Assembly: GCF_900115345.1 (NCBI RefSeq) | Contig: NZ_FOWC01000001.1 | Span: 1,178,001-1,242,000, forward strand | DNA length: 64,000 bases | Source: Amycolatopsis rubida | GTDB taxonomy: Bacteria > Actinomycetota > Actinomycetes > Mycobacteriales > Pseudonocardiaceae | Direction of reading: 5' to 3' | Shown here: in pieces, positions 23,245 to 31,350 of the stretch | Position numbering within the stretch: position 1 is the stretch's first letter | Layout of the letters: every line of letters starts with the position of its first letter | The notes under the pieces: generated by a model | What the model was told of the DNA's origin: nothing | The model's database searches: none | The model's input: the letters and a program-made list of their open reading frames with translations, nothing else | Made by a program: the position numbers and the translations under genes

Positions 23245-24135
23245 TCAGTTGCGCTTGGTGGCCGCGCGCCCGCCGTGGCCGTTGACCGACGACTCGAACG
23301 CGCCGCGCTCCTCGACGTCCTTCAGCGCGGCCCGGTCCGCCGCCGGCACCCGCGTCCGCGCGCCGAGTTCGACGATCGGCGGCAGGAACGAGCGCAGCAG
23401 CTTGAGCCCGCCGACCCAGCGTGGCACGTGGATCGTCCGGGCGCGGCGCAGAATCCCGGCCTCCAGGTCGTCGAGCGCGACGTCCAGCGGGTAGGTCTTG
23501 CCGAGCAGGCCCGGCATCCCGGAACGCAGTTTGCCGAACACCGGGTGCGCGTCGGCGCTTTCGACCAGGTCGGTGCGGATCCAGGTGGGGTGCGCGACGC
23601 CGACCTTCACGCCGAGGTGCGCTACCTCCGCGCGCAGGCTGTTGCAGAACGCTTCGACGCCCGCCTTCGCGGCGGCGTAGTTCGCCATGCCCGGCGCGTG
23701 CGTGATCGCGGCGAGCGAGGAGATGCCGAGCAGGTAGCCGCGGCGTTCGATCACGTGCGGCATCGTGACGCGGAACGTGCGCCACACGCCGAGCAGGTCG
23801 ACCTCGATCACCCGCTCGAACGCGGCGCGGTCCACCGAACGCACGAACCCGGCGGTCGCGATGCCCGCGTTGGCGATGACGATGTCGATGCCGCCGAAGT
23901 GCTCGACCACGCCCTCGGTGACGCGCTCCAGGTCGTCCCAGCTGGTCACGTCGGCTTCCCAGGATTTCGCGCTCGGGCCGATCCGCTTGGCGACCGCTTC
24001 CTGTTCGGCTGCCTCAAGCCCGACGAGCGCGACCTTGGCTCCGCGCGCGGCGAGCCGCTCGGCCAGGCCGGCTCCGATCCCGCGAGCGGCTCCGGTGATG
24101 AGCACGACCTTGCCGTCGACCTGCTTCTGAGCCAC
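23245..24135 (-). CDS. SDR-family oxidoreductase
   Basis: 296 residues. The start is the GTG at 24135, with a perfect AGGAGG 5 bases upstream; upstream starts would skip this site. Motifs are LITGAARGIGAGLAE for the cofactor, NAGI near 90, catalytic Ser in GISSLAAI, and YAAAK near 161-165. The C-terminal extension (RTIHVPRWVGGLKLLRSFLPPIVE) resembles acyl-lipid-type SDRs such as SadH of the mycobacterial mymA region. With the monooxygenase and MDR genes nearby, a role in ketone or alcohol turnover is plausible (inference). Confidence 0.9.
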   Translation of the reverse strand: MAQKQVDGKVVLITGAARGIGAGLAERLAARGAKVALVGLEAAEQEAVAKRIGPSAKSWEADVTSWDDLERVTEGVVEHFGGIDIVIANAGIATAGFVRSVDRAAFERVIEVDLLGVWRTFRVTMPHVIERRGYLLGISSLAAITHAPGMANYAAAKAGVEAFCNSLRAEVAHLGVKVGVAHPTWIRTDLVESADAHPVFGKLRSGMPGLLGKTYPLDVALDDLEAGILRRARTIHVPRWVGGLKLLRSFLPPIVELGARTRVPAADRAALKDVEERGAFESSVNGHGGRAATKRN

Positions 24136-24216
24136 GGTGCCCTCCTGAGCCGGTTTTGCCTGTCCGGAGGGCACCGTACAACAACCTACCCGCAGTAAGC
24201 TACTCTTCGGTAAGTA

Positions 24217-25131
24217 TCAGTTCGACGCTTCGCCCAAAGCGGTGAGTTCGGCGTCGGTCAGGGTCAGCTCGACCGAAGCGAGCAGGTCAACGAGCTGCTC
24301 CGGGGTCCGCGCGCTGGCGATCGGCGCGGCGACGGTCGGCTGCTGACGGAGCCACGCGAGCGCGACACTGGCGACCGAAGCCTGGTGCGCGGCAGCCACC
24401 TCGTCCAGCGCGGCGAGCACTCGTTCGCCGCGGGCGTCGAGGTACTCCAGTGCCCGCGGAGCGCGCGGCGAGTCCCCCGGCTCGTCCTTCGAACGGTACT
24501 TGCCGGTGAGGAATCCCTTGGCCAGTCCGAAATACGGCAGTGTCACCAGGCTCTCCCTGGCGACGAGCGGGGCCAGCTCCCGCTCGTAATCGCGCTCGAC
24601 CAGGTTGTAGTGCGGTTGCAGGGCAACGTATCGGGCGAGGCCATTCTGGTCCGAAATGGACAGTGCGGAGGCGAGCCGGTCCGGCTCGTAGTTGGACGCC
24701 GCGAGGTAGCGGACCTTGCCGTCGCGGACGAGCTGGTCGAACGCAGCGAGGGTTTCTTCCTGCGGGGTGTCCGGATCGTCCTTGTGCGCGTAGTACAGGT
24801 CGATGTGGTCGGTTCGCAGGCGGCGCAGCGATTCCTCGACCGCCTCGGCGATGTTCTTCGCGGCGAGGCCGGGTCGCTCGTCTCCCGCGCCGACCTTGGT
24901 GGCGATGACGATGTCGTCGCGGCGGCCGCGCTTGGCGAGCCAGTCGCCGATGATCGTTTCGGAACCGCCTCCGCCGCCGTAGGTGTTGGCGGTGTCGAGG
25001 AAGTTTCCCCCGGCCGCGGTGTACGCGTCGAGAACAGCGAATGACGTGGGTTCGTCCGCGGTGTGGCCGAAGACGTTGCAGCCGAGGTTGAGGCCGTGGA
25101 TATCCAATTCCGTGGTGCCGAGCTTCGTCAT
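24217..25131 (-). CDS. Aldo/keto reductase
   Basis: 304-residue NADPH-dependent TIM-barrel reductase. The catalytic tetrad is complete: Asp46, Tyr51, Lys79 and His116 (FLDTANTYG, IATKVG, YYAHKDD). It belongs to the branch of bacterial AKRs related to general stress protein 69 and potassium-channel beta subunits. The gene appears leaderless: TAGGTT (minus strand, 25144-25139) ends 7 bases before the ATG and no ribosome binding site is visible. It is divergent from the LLM flavoprotein gene. Confidence 0.92.
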   Translation of the reverse strand: MTKLGTTELDIHGLNLGCNVFGHTADEPTSFAVLDAYTAAGGNFLDTANTYGGGGGSETIIGDWLAKRGRRDDIVIATKVGAGDERPGLAAKNIAEAVEESLRRLRTDHIDLYYAHKDDPDTPQEETLAAFDQLVRDGKVRYLAASNYEPDRLASALSISDQNGLARYVALQPHYNLVERDYERELAPLVARESLVTLPYFGLAKGFLTGKYRSKDEPGDSPRAPRALEYLDARGERVLAALDEVAAAHQASVASVALAWLRQQPTVAAPIASARTPEQLVDLLASVELTLTDAELTALGEASN

Positions 25132-25138
25132 GCTTTCG

Positions 25139-25144
25139 AACCTA
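25139..25144 (-). promoter_or_regulatory. -10 element of a leaderless promoter (aldo/keto reductase)
   Basis: TAGGTT on the minus strand fits TAnnnT and ends 7 bases before the start codon, which would place the transcript start at or next to the ATG. Confidence 0.5.
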
Positions 25145-25193
25145 ATCCGGCCGGGACGGGAGGAAAACCGGGTTCTCGCGCGTTGGGCGGGAC

Positions 25194-26015
25194 ATGGCTA
25201 TCGAACTGGGCAAGCTAGGCGTTTGGCGGAACTCGACCGCGGTCGACGGCGCGTTCGCCGCCGAGGTGGAGAAACTGGGCTACGGCACGATCTGGCTCGG
25301 CGGTTCTCCCGGCGGCGACCTGGCGATCGTCGACGAACTGCTGGCCGCGACCGAGGGGATCAAGATCGCCACCGGGATCGTCAACATCTGGGCCGACGCG
25401 CCCGAGGACATCGCGCGGGCCTTCCACCGCATCGAGGGCAAGCACCCGGGACGGTTCCTGCTCGGCGTCGGCGCGGGCCACCGCGAGCACACGCAGGAGT
25501 ACAAGAAGCCCTACGCGGCGCTGGTCGAGTACCTGGACGCACTCGACGCGGCCGGGGTGCCCACGGAATCACGCGCGCTGGCCGCGCTCGGCCCGAAGGT
25601 GCTCGAACTCGCCCGCGACCGCACCGCGGCCGCGCACCCGTACCTGACCACCCCGGAGCACACCCGGGCCGCTCGGGAGATCCTCGGCTCCGCGGCGGTG
25701 CTCGCGCCCGAGCAGAAGGTCGTCTTCGACACCGACCCGGAGCGGGCGCGCGAGACCGGCCGCAAGACGGTGCAGGTCTATCTCGGCCTGTCCAACTACA
25801 CCGCGAACCTGCGCAGGCACGGCTTCTCCGAGGAGGACGTCGCGGGCAAGGGCAGCGACCGGCTGATCGACGCACTCGCGGTCCACGGCGACGGAAAAGC
25901 GCTGGCCAAGGGCCTGCGAGCACACCTCGACGCGGGGGCTGAGCATGTCAGCGTGCAGCCGCTGGACGAGGATCCGTTCCCTGCCTACCGGGCAATCGCG
26001 GCCGAGCTGCTCTGA
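25194..26015 (+). CDS. LLM-class F420-dependent oxidoreductase
   Basis: 273-residue luciferase-like TIM barrel. The family pattern is visible in KLGYGTIWLGGSPGGDL, IATGIVNIWADAPEDIARAFHRIEGKHPGRFLLGVGAGH and the C-terminal HLDAGAEHVSVQPL. The TIGR03620-type small LLM proteins of actinomycetes usually use F420. Substrate unknown. GGGCGGGA lies just upstream of the ATG. It sits 104 bases ahead of fbaA on the same strand but probably has its own promoter. Confidence 0.9.
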   Translation: MAIELGKLGVWRNSTAVDGAFAAEVEKLGYGTIWLGGSPGGDLAIVDELLAATEGIKIATGIVNIWADAPEDIARAFHRIEGKHPGRFLLGVGAGHREHTQEYKKPYAALVEYLDALDAAGVPTESRALAALGPKVLELARDRTAAAHPYLTTPEHTRAAREILGSAAVLAPEQKVVFDTDPERARETGRKTVQVYLGLSNYTANLRRHGFSEEDVAGKGSDRLIDALAVHGDGKALAKGLRAHLDAGAEHVSVQPLDEDPFPAYRAIAAELL

Positions 26016-26119
26016 ATCGCTCCAGTCGGTTTCGTCTCGTGTGCGGTGGGACCGGTCGCCCCGGCCGGTCCACCTCGTACGATGCCGCTGTAGAAGCCAG
26101 TCGTCTCGAGGAGGAACCG

Positions 26120-27151
26120 ATGCCCATCGCCACCCCCGAGGTGTACGCGGAGATGCTCGACCGGGCGAAGAAGGACGAATTCGCCTTCCCGGCCATCAAC
26201 GTGACCTCGTCGGAAACCGTGAACGCCGCGATCCGCGGGTTCGCCGAGGCGGAGAGCGACGGGATCATCCAGTTCTCCACCGGCGGCGCGGAGTTCGCGT
26301 CCGGGCAGAAGGTGAAGGACATGGTTGTCGGCGCGACCGCGCTGGCCGAGTTCGCTCAGGTGGTGGCGGCGAAGTACGACGTCAACGTCGCGCTGCACAC
26401 CGACCACTGCCCGAAGGACAAGCTGGACGGCTTCGTCCGCCCGCTGATCGAGATCTCCGCCGAGCGCGTCCGCGCCGGCGGGCTGCCGCTGTTCCAGTCC
26501 CACATGTGGGACGGTTCGGCCATCGACCTGGACGAGAACCTGCAGATCGCGCAGGAACTGCTCGCCAAGGCCGCGGCGGCGAAGATCATCCTCGAGGTCG
26601 AGATCGGCGTCGTCGGCGGCGAGGAAGACGGCGTCGAGGCGGAGATCAACGAGAAGCTCTACACCGCCGAAGGCGACTTCCTGAAGACGATCGACGCGCT
26701 GGGCGCCGGTGAGAAGGGCCGCTACCTGCTGGCCGCGACGTTCGGCAACGTGCACGGCGTGTACAAGCCGGGCAACGTGAAGCTGCGCCCGGACGTGCTC
26801 AAGGGCGGACAGGAGGCGGCGTCGAAGAAGCTCGGCCTCGCAGCCGGCTCGAAGCCCTTCGAACTGGTCTTCCACGGCGGCTCCGGCTCGCTCCCGGAGG
26901 AAATCCGCGAGGCGGTGTCCTACGGCGTGGTGAAGATGAACGTGGACACCGACACGCAGTACGCGTTCACCCGCCCGATCGCGGACCACTTCTTCAAGAA
27001 CTACGACGGCGTGCTGAAGATCGACGGCGAGGTCGGCAACAAGAAGGTGTACGACCCGCGCAGCTACCTGAAGGCCGCCGAAACGGGCATGGCGACCCGG
27101 GTGGTCGAGGCTTCGCAGGCGCTCGGCTCGGCTGGCAAGAAGCTGGGCTGA
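26120..27151 (+). CDS. fbaA: Class II fructose-bisphosphate aldolase
   Basis: 343-residue zinc enzyme of glycolysis and gluconeogenesis that cleaves fructose-1,6-bisphosphate to DHAP and G3P. Zinc and catalytic elements are visible: NVALHTDHCPK (about 89-99), FQSHMWDGSAID, ILEVEIGVVGGEEDG, AATFGNVHGVY and FHGGSGSLPEE, then KMNVDTDTQYAF. Length and motifs match actinobacterial FbaA. GAGGAGGAA precedes the ATG. A possible -10 TACGAT lies about 38-43 bases upstream, and a strong U-tract terminator follows. The neighbourhood (DUF3151, DedA, purA nearby) mirrors the fba region of mycobacteria. Confidence 0.97.
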   Translation: MPIATPEVYAEMLDRAKKDEFAFPAINVTSSETVNAAIRGFAEAESDGIIQFSTGGAEFASGQKVKDMVVGATALAEFAQVVAAKYDVNVALHTDHCPKDKLDGFVRPLIEISAERVRAGGLPLFQSHMWDGSAIDLDENLQIAQELLAKAAAAKIILEVEIGVVGGEEDGVEAEINEKLYTAEGDFLKTIDALGAGEKGRYLLAATFGNVHGVYKPGNVKLRPDVLKGGQEAASKKLGLAAGSKPFELVFHGGSGSLPEEIREAVSYGVVKMNVDTDTQYAFTRPIADHFFKNYDGVLKIDGEVGNKKVYDPRSYLKAAETGMATRVVEASQALGSAGKKLG

Positions 27152-27163
27152 CGGGGTTTTCCC

Positions 27164-27209
27164 GGGAGGCTGTCTCGATCTTCTGATCGGGGCGGCCTCC
27201 CCGTTTTTT
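27164..27209 (+). terminator. Strong intrinsic terminator after fbaA
   Basis: A 17-bp stem (27164-27180 with 27185-27201, three G-U wobbles in RNA) and a TTCT loop, followed after CG by six T residues at 27204-27209. This is the only U-tract-type terminator in the window. Confidence 0.93.
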
Positions 27210-27254
27210 CCCGCGAGGCAGCTCGCTTGGCGCATTGCGGAACCGGCCACTGAA

Positions 27255-27704
27255 GTGGTGCTCGATGCGATCGAGAAGTCCTCAGGGGCCGCGAAAAGGT
27301 CGGCAACCGGCGCGCAATCGGTTGATCTGGCTGGCGTCGCACCGGGATTGCCTGGCGGGACGGCAATCGAGGCGGCGCGGATGCTCGGCGACAGGTGGGG
27401 GCGCGAGCTGCTGGCCTGGACGAAAAACATGGACGAGTATGCTGGCCAGCTTACTGCGGCGGCCCGCCGGTACCGCGCAGAAGCACATGATCTGCGGGTT
27501 GTCCCTGTGCGCTGGAACGCCGCAGCTGTCGGCGGGGGTTCTGACGCGCTTAACCAGCGCTGCAACGCTCTTCACCTCTGGTGGCAGATCCACAACTTCC
27601 GCGTGCCCGGCAACACTCCGCCGAACGAGTACCTCTGGGTCGAGAACAACGCGGACAGTTTTCGTATGGCGTTTGAAGCGAACCCGCAGGGCGGTTTTTC
27701 CTGA
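27255..27704 (+). CDS. EspC/WXG100-like N-terminal domain protein (possibly truncated)
   Basis: 149 residues from GTG 27255, no clear ribosome binding site. Residues about 1-75 form the helix-turn-helix pattern of type VII (EspC-like) small secreted proteins: GGTAIEAARMLGDRWGRELLAWTKNMDEYAGQLTAAARRYRAE, with a W at the turn. The remaining 70 residues (HLWWQIHNFRVPGNTPPNEYLWVENNADSF) match nothing I recognise, yet keep GC-rich third positions, so they look coding. The frame is open upstream into the fbaA terminator, so the N-terminus may be lost. It lies just before a fragmented region, so it may be the remnant of a larger secreted protein. Confidence 0.5.
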   Translation: MVLDAIEKSSGAAKRSATGAQSVDLAGVAPGLPGGTAIEAARMLGDRWGRELLAWTKNMDEYAGQLTAAARRYRAEAHDLRVVPVRWNAAAVGGGSDALNQRCNALHLWWQIHNFRVPGNTPPNEYLWVENNADSFRMAFEANPQGGFS

Positions 27705-28102
27705 CCAGCACCTCGCCCTGCGTATGGCCGAATGGGACGCCCCGCCCCATCTACGACCGAGGCCGGAGTCGCCAGGATGACCCACGGCCGTCGGAGCTCG
27801 CAGCTGGAGCGGAGCCCGGGCAGCGCACAGTGGTCATTGATAAGGTACGAGATCTCGTCTTCTTCGAACAGGTCATCGAATATTTCACAGCCCTCGATGA
27901 ACAATCGAGGTTCACTGTTGGCATATTGAAAGTAGGATTCGAGCAAAAGCCCCGGGTTCGCAACGGCTTGCTCAAGGTCAGGCTAACCCAGGCCTTCTGT
28001 GAGGTCAGAACGCCGGTGACGGTGGACGACACGACGCCAGCCAACCCTGATATGCGGCAAGAATCTGTACTTTTCCACGATTAACCTGCTGGCAGTGGAT
28101 CG
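27705..28102. other. Low-coding, lower-GC scar with no assignable gene
   Basis: About 400 bases of lower GC. A minus-strand frame (27572-27946) begins LESYFQYANSEPRLFIEGCE and includes IFDDLFEEDEISYLIND, but it has no proper start and runs into the coding sequence of the preceding gene. A plus-strand frame (27830-28084) overlaps it. Neither has a ribosome binding site or consistent codon bias. I read this as eroded sequence. Confidence 0.5.
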
Positions 28103-28400
28103 TCATGGGCATCCTCCTTCGGCCGACTCCAAGGCGTCTGGGTCGGCAAGCGACCAATCACCCGGCCAATGGAGCGGGCTCAGGTTGAACGCGCCGCGCG
28201 TTCGGGTGTAACAAAGATCCCCGTCCATGGCTCGGGTCCACCGCACGCGCGGCTGGTGATACGCAGCCAACGGCCCAGGTCCAGCAGGCGCGAACTCAAC
28301 CAGTCCGCGATCGTGCCGTCCTCTCGTGGGCCGATGTTGAGCAGCAGGTTTCCGTTCTTGCTGACGACTTCGGCGAGCAGGCGGAGCAGTGCGCACCGCC
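28103..28400 (-). pseudogene. 3' fragment of a GH29 alpha-L-fucosidase gene, frameshifted
   Basis: On the minus strand one frame reads LLRLLAEVVSKNG then NLLLNIGPREDGTIADWLS, the conserved C-terminal block of GH29 alpha-L-fucosidases, and goes on to GGPEPWTGIF. The homology then continues in the neighbouring frame as DLCYTRTRGAFNLSPLHWPG, so a one-base indel lies near 28210-28220. The first frame ends at a TGA soon after; the second ends at 28103-28105. No catalytic N-terminal part is present. The fragment abuts the stop of the membrane protein gene at 28547, so most of the gene has been deleted. Confidence 0.8.
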
Positions 28401-28546
28401 AGCTGCCAGCCTTCGGCGGTCCGCTCCGGCAACCCGGCCAACGCGTTGCGCCGGAAGGGATCCCGGAACCGCTCCGCGATCAGTGGCGTGGCTTGCCATT
28501 GGACCTGCTTGCGGGCGTGTGCGCTGAGTCGCACGGCACCCCCGCG

Positions 28547-29716
28547 TTACGCCGCGACCGCACGCCGCGAAGCCCACCACTCCTTAGCCGGACCGGCCCC
28601 AGCCCACAGCGCGAACACCGCCGCCAGCGCGACCAAAGCCGTCCAATACGCCACCGGCGGCGCGGATTCGGTCTGCTGCTCCCCGAGCAGCCAAGGCCGC
28701 AACTGCGACTGCACCCAGAACGCGCCATACCCGAGCGCGGTCACCAGAACCGCCCCCGCCACCGCAGGCCGCGGCAGGAGGAAAGCCAGGTCCACCGCGA
28801 TCCCGACGGCCAGCAGATAGAACGGCACCGTCGACACCGGGAAGCCCAGCGCCAGCAGCAGCGGCCACATCACGCACCGGTACGCGACGTACGCACCGGC
28901 CACGGTCAGCCCGGCCCAGCGCCGTCCGACGGTCTTGCGAGCGAGCACCAGGATCAGCGCCGAAACCCCGATGCCCCACAGCGGGTACACCCACTCCGGG
29001 ATCGGCATCGTGAAGTGCACCACCGCGGCCCGGTCGACCGGGTGGCCGATCTGGTTGGCGGCGAAGGAAAGCAGCGTCGGCTCCGCCTCGGGCGCGCCGC
29101 GTTCCCAAGCCCGCAGGCCGAGGATGCCGTACTCCTGCTGGCCGTTCGGGAAGAAGGTGTTCTCCAGGAAGAACGCCCACAGCGCGAGCAGCACCCCGGT
29201 GCGGAAGCGGCCCGGCGGGGACAGCCGCAGCCAGCCGAGCAGGACGCCCGCCTGCATGATGCCGGTGCCGAGGTACAGCATCATGTGCGACGGGCTCCAC
29301 GCGGTCAGGTCGAGGCCGTTCACGCGGTGGTTGATCACGTCGAGCGGCGCGGCGACCAGGAACACGATCAGCCCGGCCTGCATGAGCCGCAGCGAGCGCC
29401 GGTCGCAGCCGAGGCCGGTGTAGCTGTGGATCGTCACCAGCACGACGATGATCACCGTGCCGACGGTGTTGATCAGGTGCGGCGGGGCGAGGTCGTCGCG
29501 CAGCCACTTGAAGTGCCACGACATGTCCCACGACGACCCGACGAGCTTGAACGCGAACGCGGTCAGCCACATGCCGTAACAGAACCGCAGCACCCATGCC
29601 GGCGTCGGTGCTCCCGGCGCGCCGCGGTGCCAGTGCGTCGCGAAGAAAAGCCTGGTCTTGCCCACGGGTCCGCGCGGGACCGCGGGGCCGGCGACGTCTT
29701 CAACCGCCTTCGTCAT
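28547..29716 (-). CDS. Polytopic membrane protein of unknown function
   Basis: 389 residues with about nine or ten hydrophobic helices. Distinctive segments are SSWDMSWHFKWLRDDLAPPHLINTVGT near the N-terminus, APLDVINHRVNGLDLTAWSPSHMMLYLGTGIM in the middle, and FFPNGQQEYGILGL. The recurring His residues in HWH, SWHF, PPH, NHRV and PSHMM could bind metal or heme (inference). Starts at 29716 (MTKAVED) and 29725 (MVPMTK) are both possible; AGGGA lies 3 bases before the latter. I do not recognise the family. It is divergent from a tiny membrane peptide and DUF3151. Confidence 0.82.
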   Translation of the reverse strand: MTKAVEDVAGPAVPRGPVGKTRLFFATHWHRGAPGAPTPAWVLRFCYGMWLTAFAFKLVGSSWDMSWHFKWLRDDLAPPHLINTVGTVIIVVLVTIHSYTGLGCDRRSLRLMQAGLIVFLVAAPLDVINHRVNGLDLTAWSPSHMMLYLGTGIMQAGVLLGWLRLSPPGRFRTGVLLALWAFFLENTFFPNGQQEYGILGLRAWERGAPEAEPTLLSFAANQIGHPVDRAAVVHFTMPIPEWVYPLWGIGVSALILVLARKTVGRRWAGLTVAGAYVAYRCVMWPLLLALGFPVSTVPFYLLAVGIAVDLAFLLPRPAVAGAVLVTALGYGAFWVQSQLRPWLLGEQQTESAPPVAYWTALVALAAVFALWAGAGPAKEWWASRRAVAA

Positions 29717-29834
29717 AGGCACCATCATTCCCTGCCGCAAGAGACCGCGGCGGGAGAAGGGGCAAAAACCGGGGTTCACCCCTACGGGTGGCGGACTTGC
29801 CCTCGCGCCTTCTGGCACGGCAGGGTGTCGGCCC

Positions 29835-29921
29835 ATGATGCCGAAACGAGCTGTCGCCGCCGTGCTGATCGCAGCACTCGTTCTGGCCGGCGGAGGCGTG
29901 CTGACCAGCCTGTTCCTCTGA
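29835..29921 (+). CDS. Candidate 28-residue single-helix membrane peptide
   Basis: MMPKRAVAAVLIAALVLAGGG followed by VLTSLFL: a basic start and one hydrophobic helix, ending just after it. GCAGGG lies upstream. The composition fits a real small membrane peptide, but at 28 codons in GC-rich DNA it may be chance. Confidence 0.35.
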   Translation: MMPKRAVAAVLIAALVLAGGGVLTSLFL

Positions 29922-29950
29922 GCTGGGAGCATCGTGGGCACAATGGCGGC

Positions 29951-30361
29951 ATGACGCACAACCTGCTGGGCCCCGAGCCCACGCTGCTGCCCGAGCACAC
30001 CGAAGCGCAGGCCGCGCTCGACTCCGGGACGGACCCGTCCGCCGTGGCCGCCGAACACCCCGGCTACAGCGAGGCCTGGGCCACGCTCGCCGAACGCGCG
30101 CTCGCCGACGGCGAGACCGTCGCCGCCTACGCCTACGCCCGCACCGGCTACCACCGCGGCCTCGACCAGCTCCGCCGCGCCGGCTGGAAGGGCTTCGGCC
30201 CGGTGCCGTGGGCGCACCGGCCGAACCAGGGTTTCCTGCGCGCGCTCGCCGTGCTCGGCACCGCGGCGGGCCGGATCGGCGAGTCCGAGGAGTACGAGCG
30301 CTGCAAGACGTTCCTCGCCGACTCCGACCCGGCCGCGGCCGAGGCGACCGGCCTGAAGTGA
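29951..30361 (+). CDS. DUF3151 family protein
   Basis: 136-residue soluble protein matching the actinobacterial DUF3151 pattern: TEAQAALDSGTDPSAVAAEHPGYSEAWATLAE, YAYARTGYHRGLDQLRRAGWKGFGPVPWAHRPNQGFLRAL and GESEEYERCKTFL. The repeated helix pairs are TPR-like. Function unknown. In M. tuberculosis the homologue (Rv0360c) lies between purA and fba, as here. CACAAT six bases before the ATG may be the -10 of a leaderless promoter; no ribosome binding site is seen. Confidence 0.88.
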   Translation: MTHNLLGPEPTLLPEHTEAQAALDSGTDPSAVAAEHPGYSEAWATLAERALADGETVAAYAYARTGYHRGLDQLRRAGWKGFGPVPWAHRPNQGFLRALAVLGTAAGRIGESEEYERCKTFLADSDPAAAEATGLK

Positions 30362-30435
30362 CGCGGGCCGCCGGTCGCGCACGGGCGAAAACCAGGGCGC
30401 GACCGGCCGTCTGCCCACCTTCGGGTGACAGCTAG

Positions 30436-30459
30436 AGGTGTTCGCATTTGGTGACACCT
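30436..30459. promoter_or_regulatory. Inverted repeat before the DUF5753-type regulator
   Basis: AGGTGT at 30436-30441 and ACACCT at 30454-30459, a 12-base spacer, 27 bases upstream of the chosen start. Possibly an autoregulatory operator. Confidence 0.4.
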
Positions 30460-30486
30460 ACAAAGACGGCCATGCGAGGCACGGCC

Positions 30487-31350
30487 ATGCTCACCCCCCG
30501 GATCCGCACCCTCGGCACCGCGCTGCGCGAGGCCCGGATCGACGCCCGTTTCGGACTGCGCGAACTCGCCCGGCGAGTCGGCACCAACCCCGCGCTGGTG
30601 TCGAACTGGGAGCTGGGACAACGGATTCCCGCGCTGGAGGACGTCGCGGGCATCCTCGGCGCGCTCGGCGTCGTGGGTGCGGAGAAACAACGGATCCTGC
30701 AACTGGCGCGCGGCACCGCCGAACCGGGCTGGGTCGCCCGCGGCAAGCAGTCCGCCCCTGACCACCTCGGCGGGCTGCTCGCCTGCGAACGCGCCGCGAC
30801 GTCGGTCGTCGAATGGCAGCCGCTTCTCGTGCCGGGACTGCTGCAGATCCCGGATTACGCGCGGGCGCTGTTCCTCGCCGACGGATTGTCGCTGGAGAAC
30901 GCGGAACGCCAGGCGGAGCTCCGGATGATGCGCCGTCCGCTGGTGGTCGGTCCCGGCGCGATTCCGTGTGAGGTGTTGCTGGGCGAGGCAGCATTGCGCA
31001 ATCCGGTCGGCGGACCCGCGACGATGGCCCGGCAGCTGCGTTTCCTCGCCGACCTGATGGCGACGTCGGCGAAGCTGTCGGTCCGCGTCGTGCCCGCGGG
31101 CAACGGCGGGCATCCGGGTCTGGCCGGCCGGTTTTGCGTGTACCACGTGGAGGTCGGCGACCCGATCGTCTACTTCGAGCACCAGCACTCGGGGGCCTTC
31201 CTCCTCGACGAGGGGAACGACACCTACTGCGAGGTCGCGGACCGGATCCGCGAGGTCTCCCTGGATTCCCGCGCGTCGGCGGCGTTCGTGCAGCGCACCG
31301 CGCAGGAGTTCAGGGAGATCGCGCAGCGGAAAAAAGCCGGAGGGGCCTAG
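30487..31350 (+). CDS. Helix-turn-helix (XRE) regulator with DUF5753 domain
   Basis: 287 residues: an N-terminal XRE domain at about 5-70 (LGTALREARIDARFGLRELARRVGTNPALVSNWELGQRIP) and the DUF5753 region at about 95-275 (ERAATSVVEWQPLLVPGLLQIPDYARAL, GPATMARQLRFL). This is the Scr1-type family common in many copies in actinomycetes, often beside a small DUF397 gene; none is seen here. I chose ATG 30487 because GAGG lies 7 bases before it. Its TAG stop is interleaved with that of the convergent GNAT gene (CTAG, 31347-31350). Confidence 0.9.
   Translation: MLTPRIRTLGTALREARIDARFGLRELARRVGTNPALVSNWELGQRIPALEDVAGILGALGVVGAEKQRILQLARGTAEPGWVARGKQSAPDHLGGLLACERAATSVVEWQPLLVPGLLQIPDYARALFLADGLSLENAERQAELRMMRRPLVVGPGAIPCEVLLGEAALRNPVGGPATMARQLRFLADLMATSAKLSVRVVPAGNGGHPGLAGRFCVYHVEVGDPIVYFEHQHSGAFLLDEGNDTYCEVADRIREVSLDSRASAAFVQRTAQEFREIAQRKKAGGA

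Noticed and set aside
27830..28084. Plus-strand 84-codon frame
   Set aside because: No ribosome binding site, weak codon bias, and it lies opposite another weak frame in a decayed stretch.
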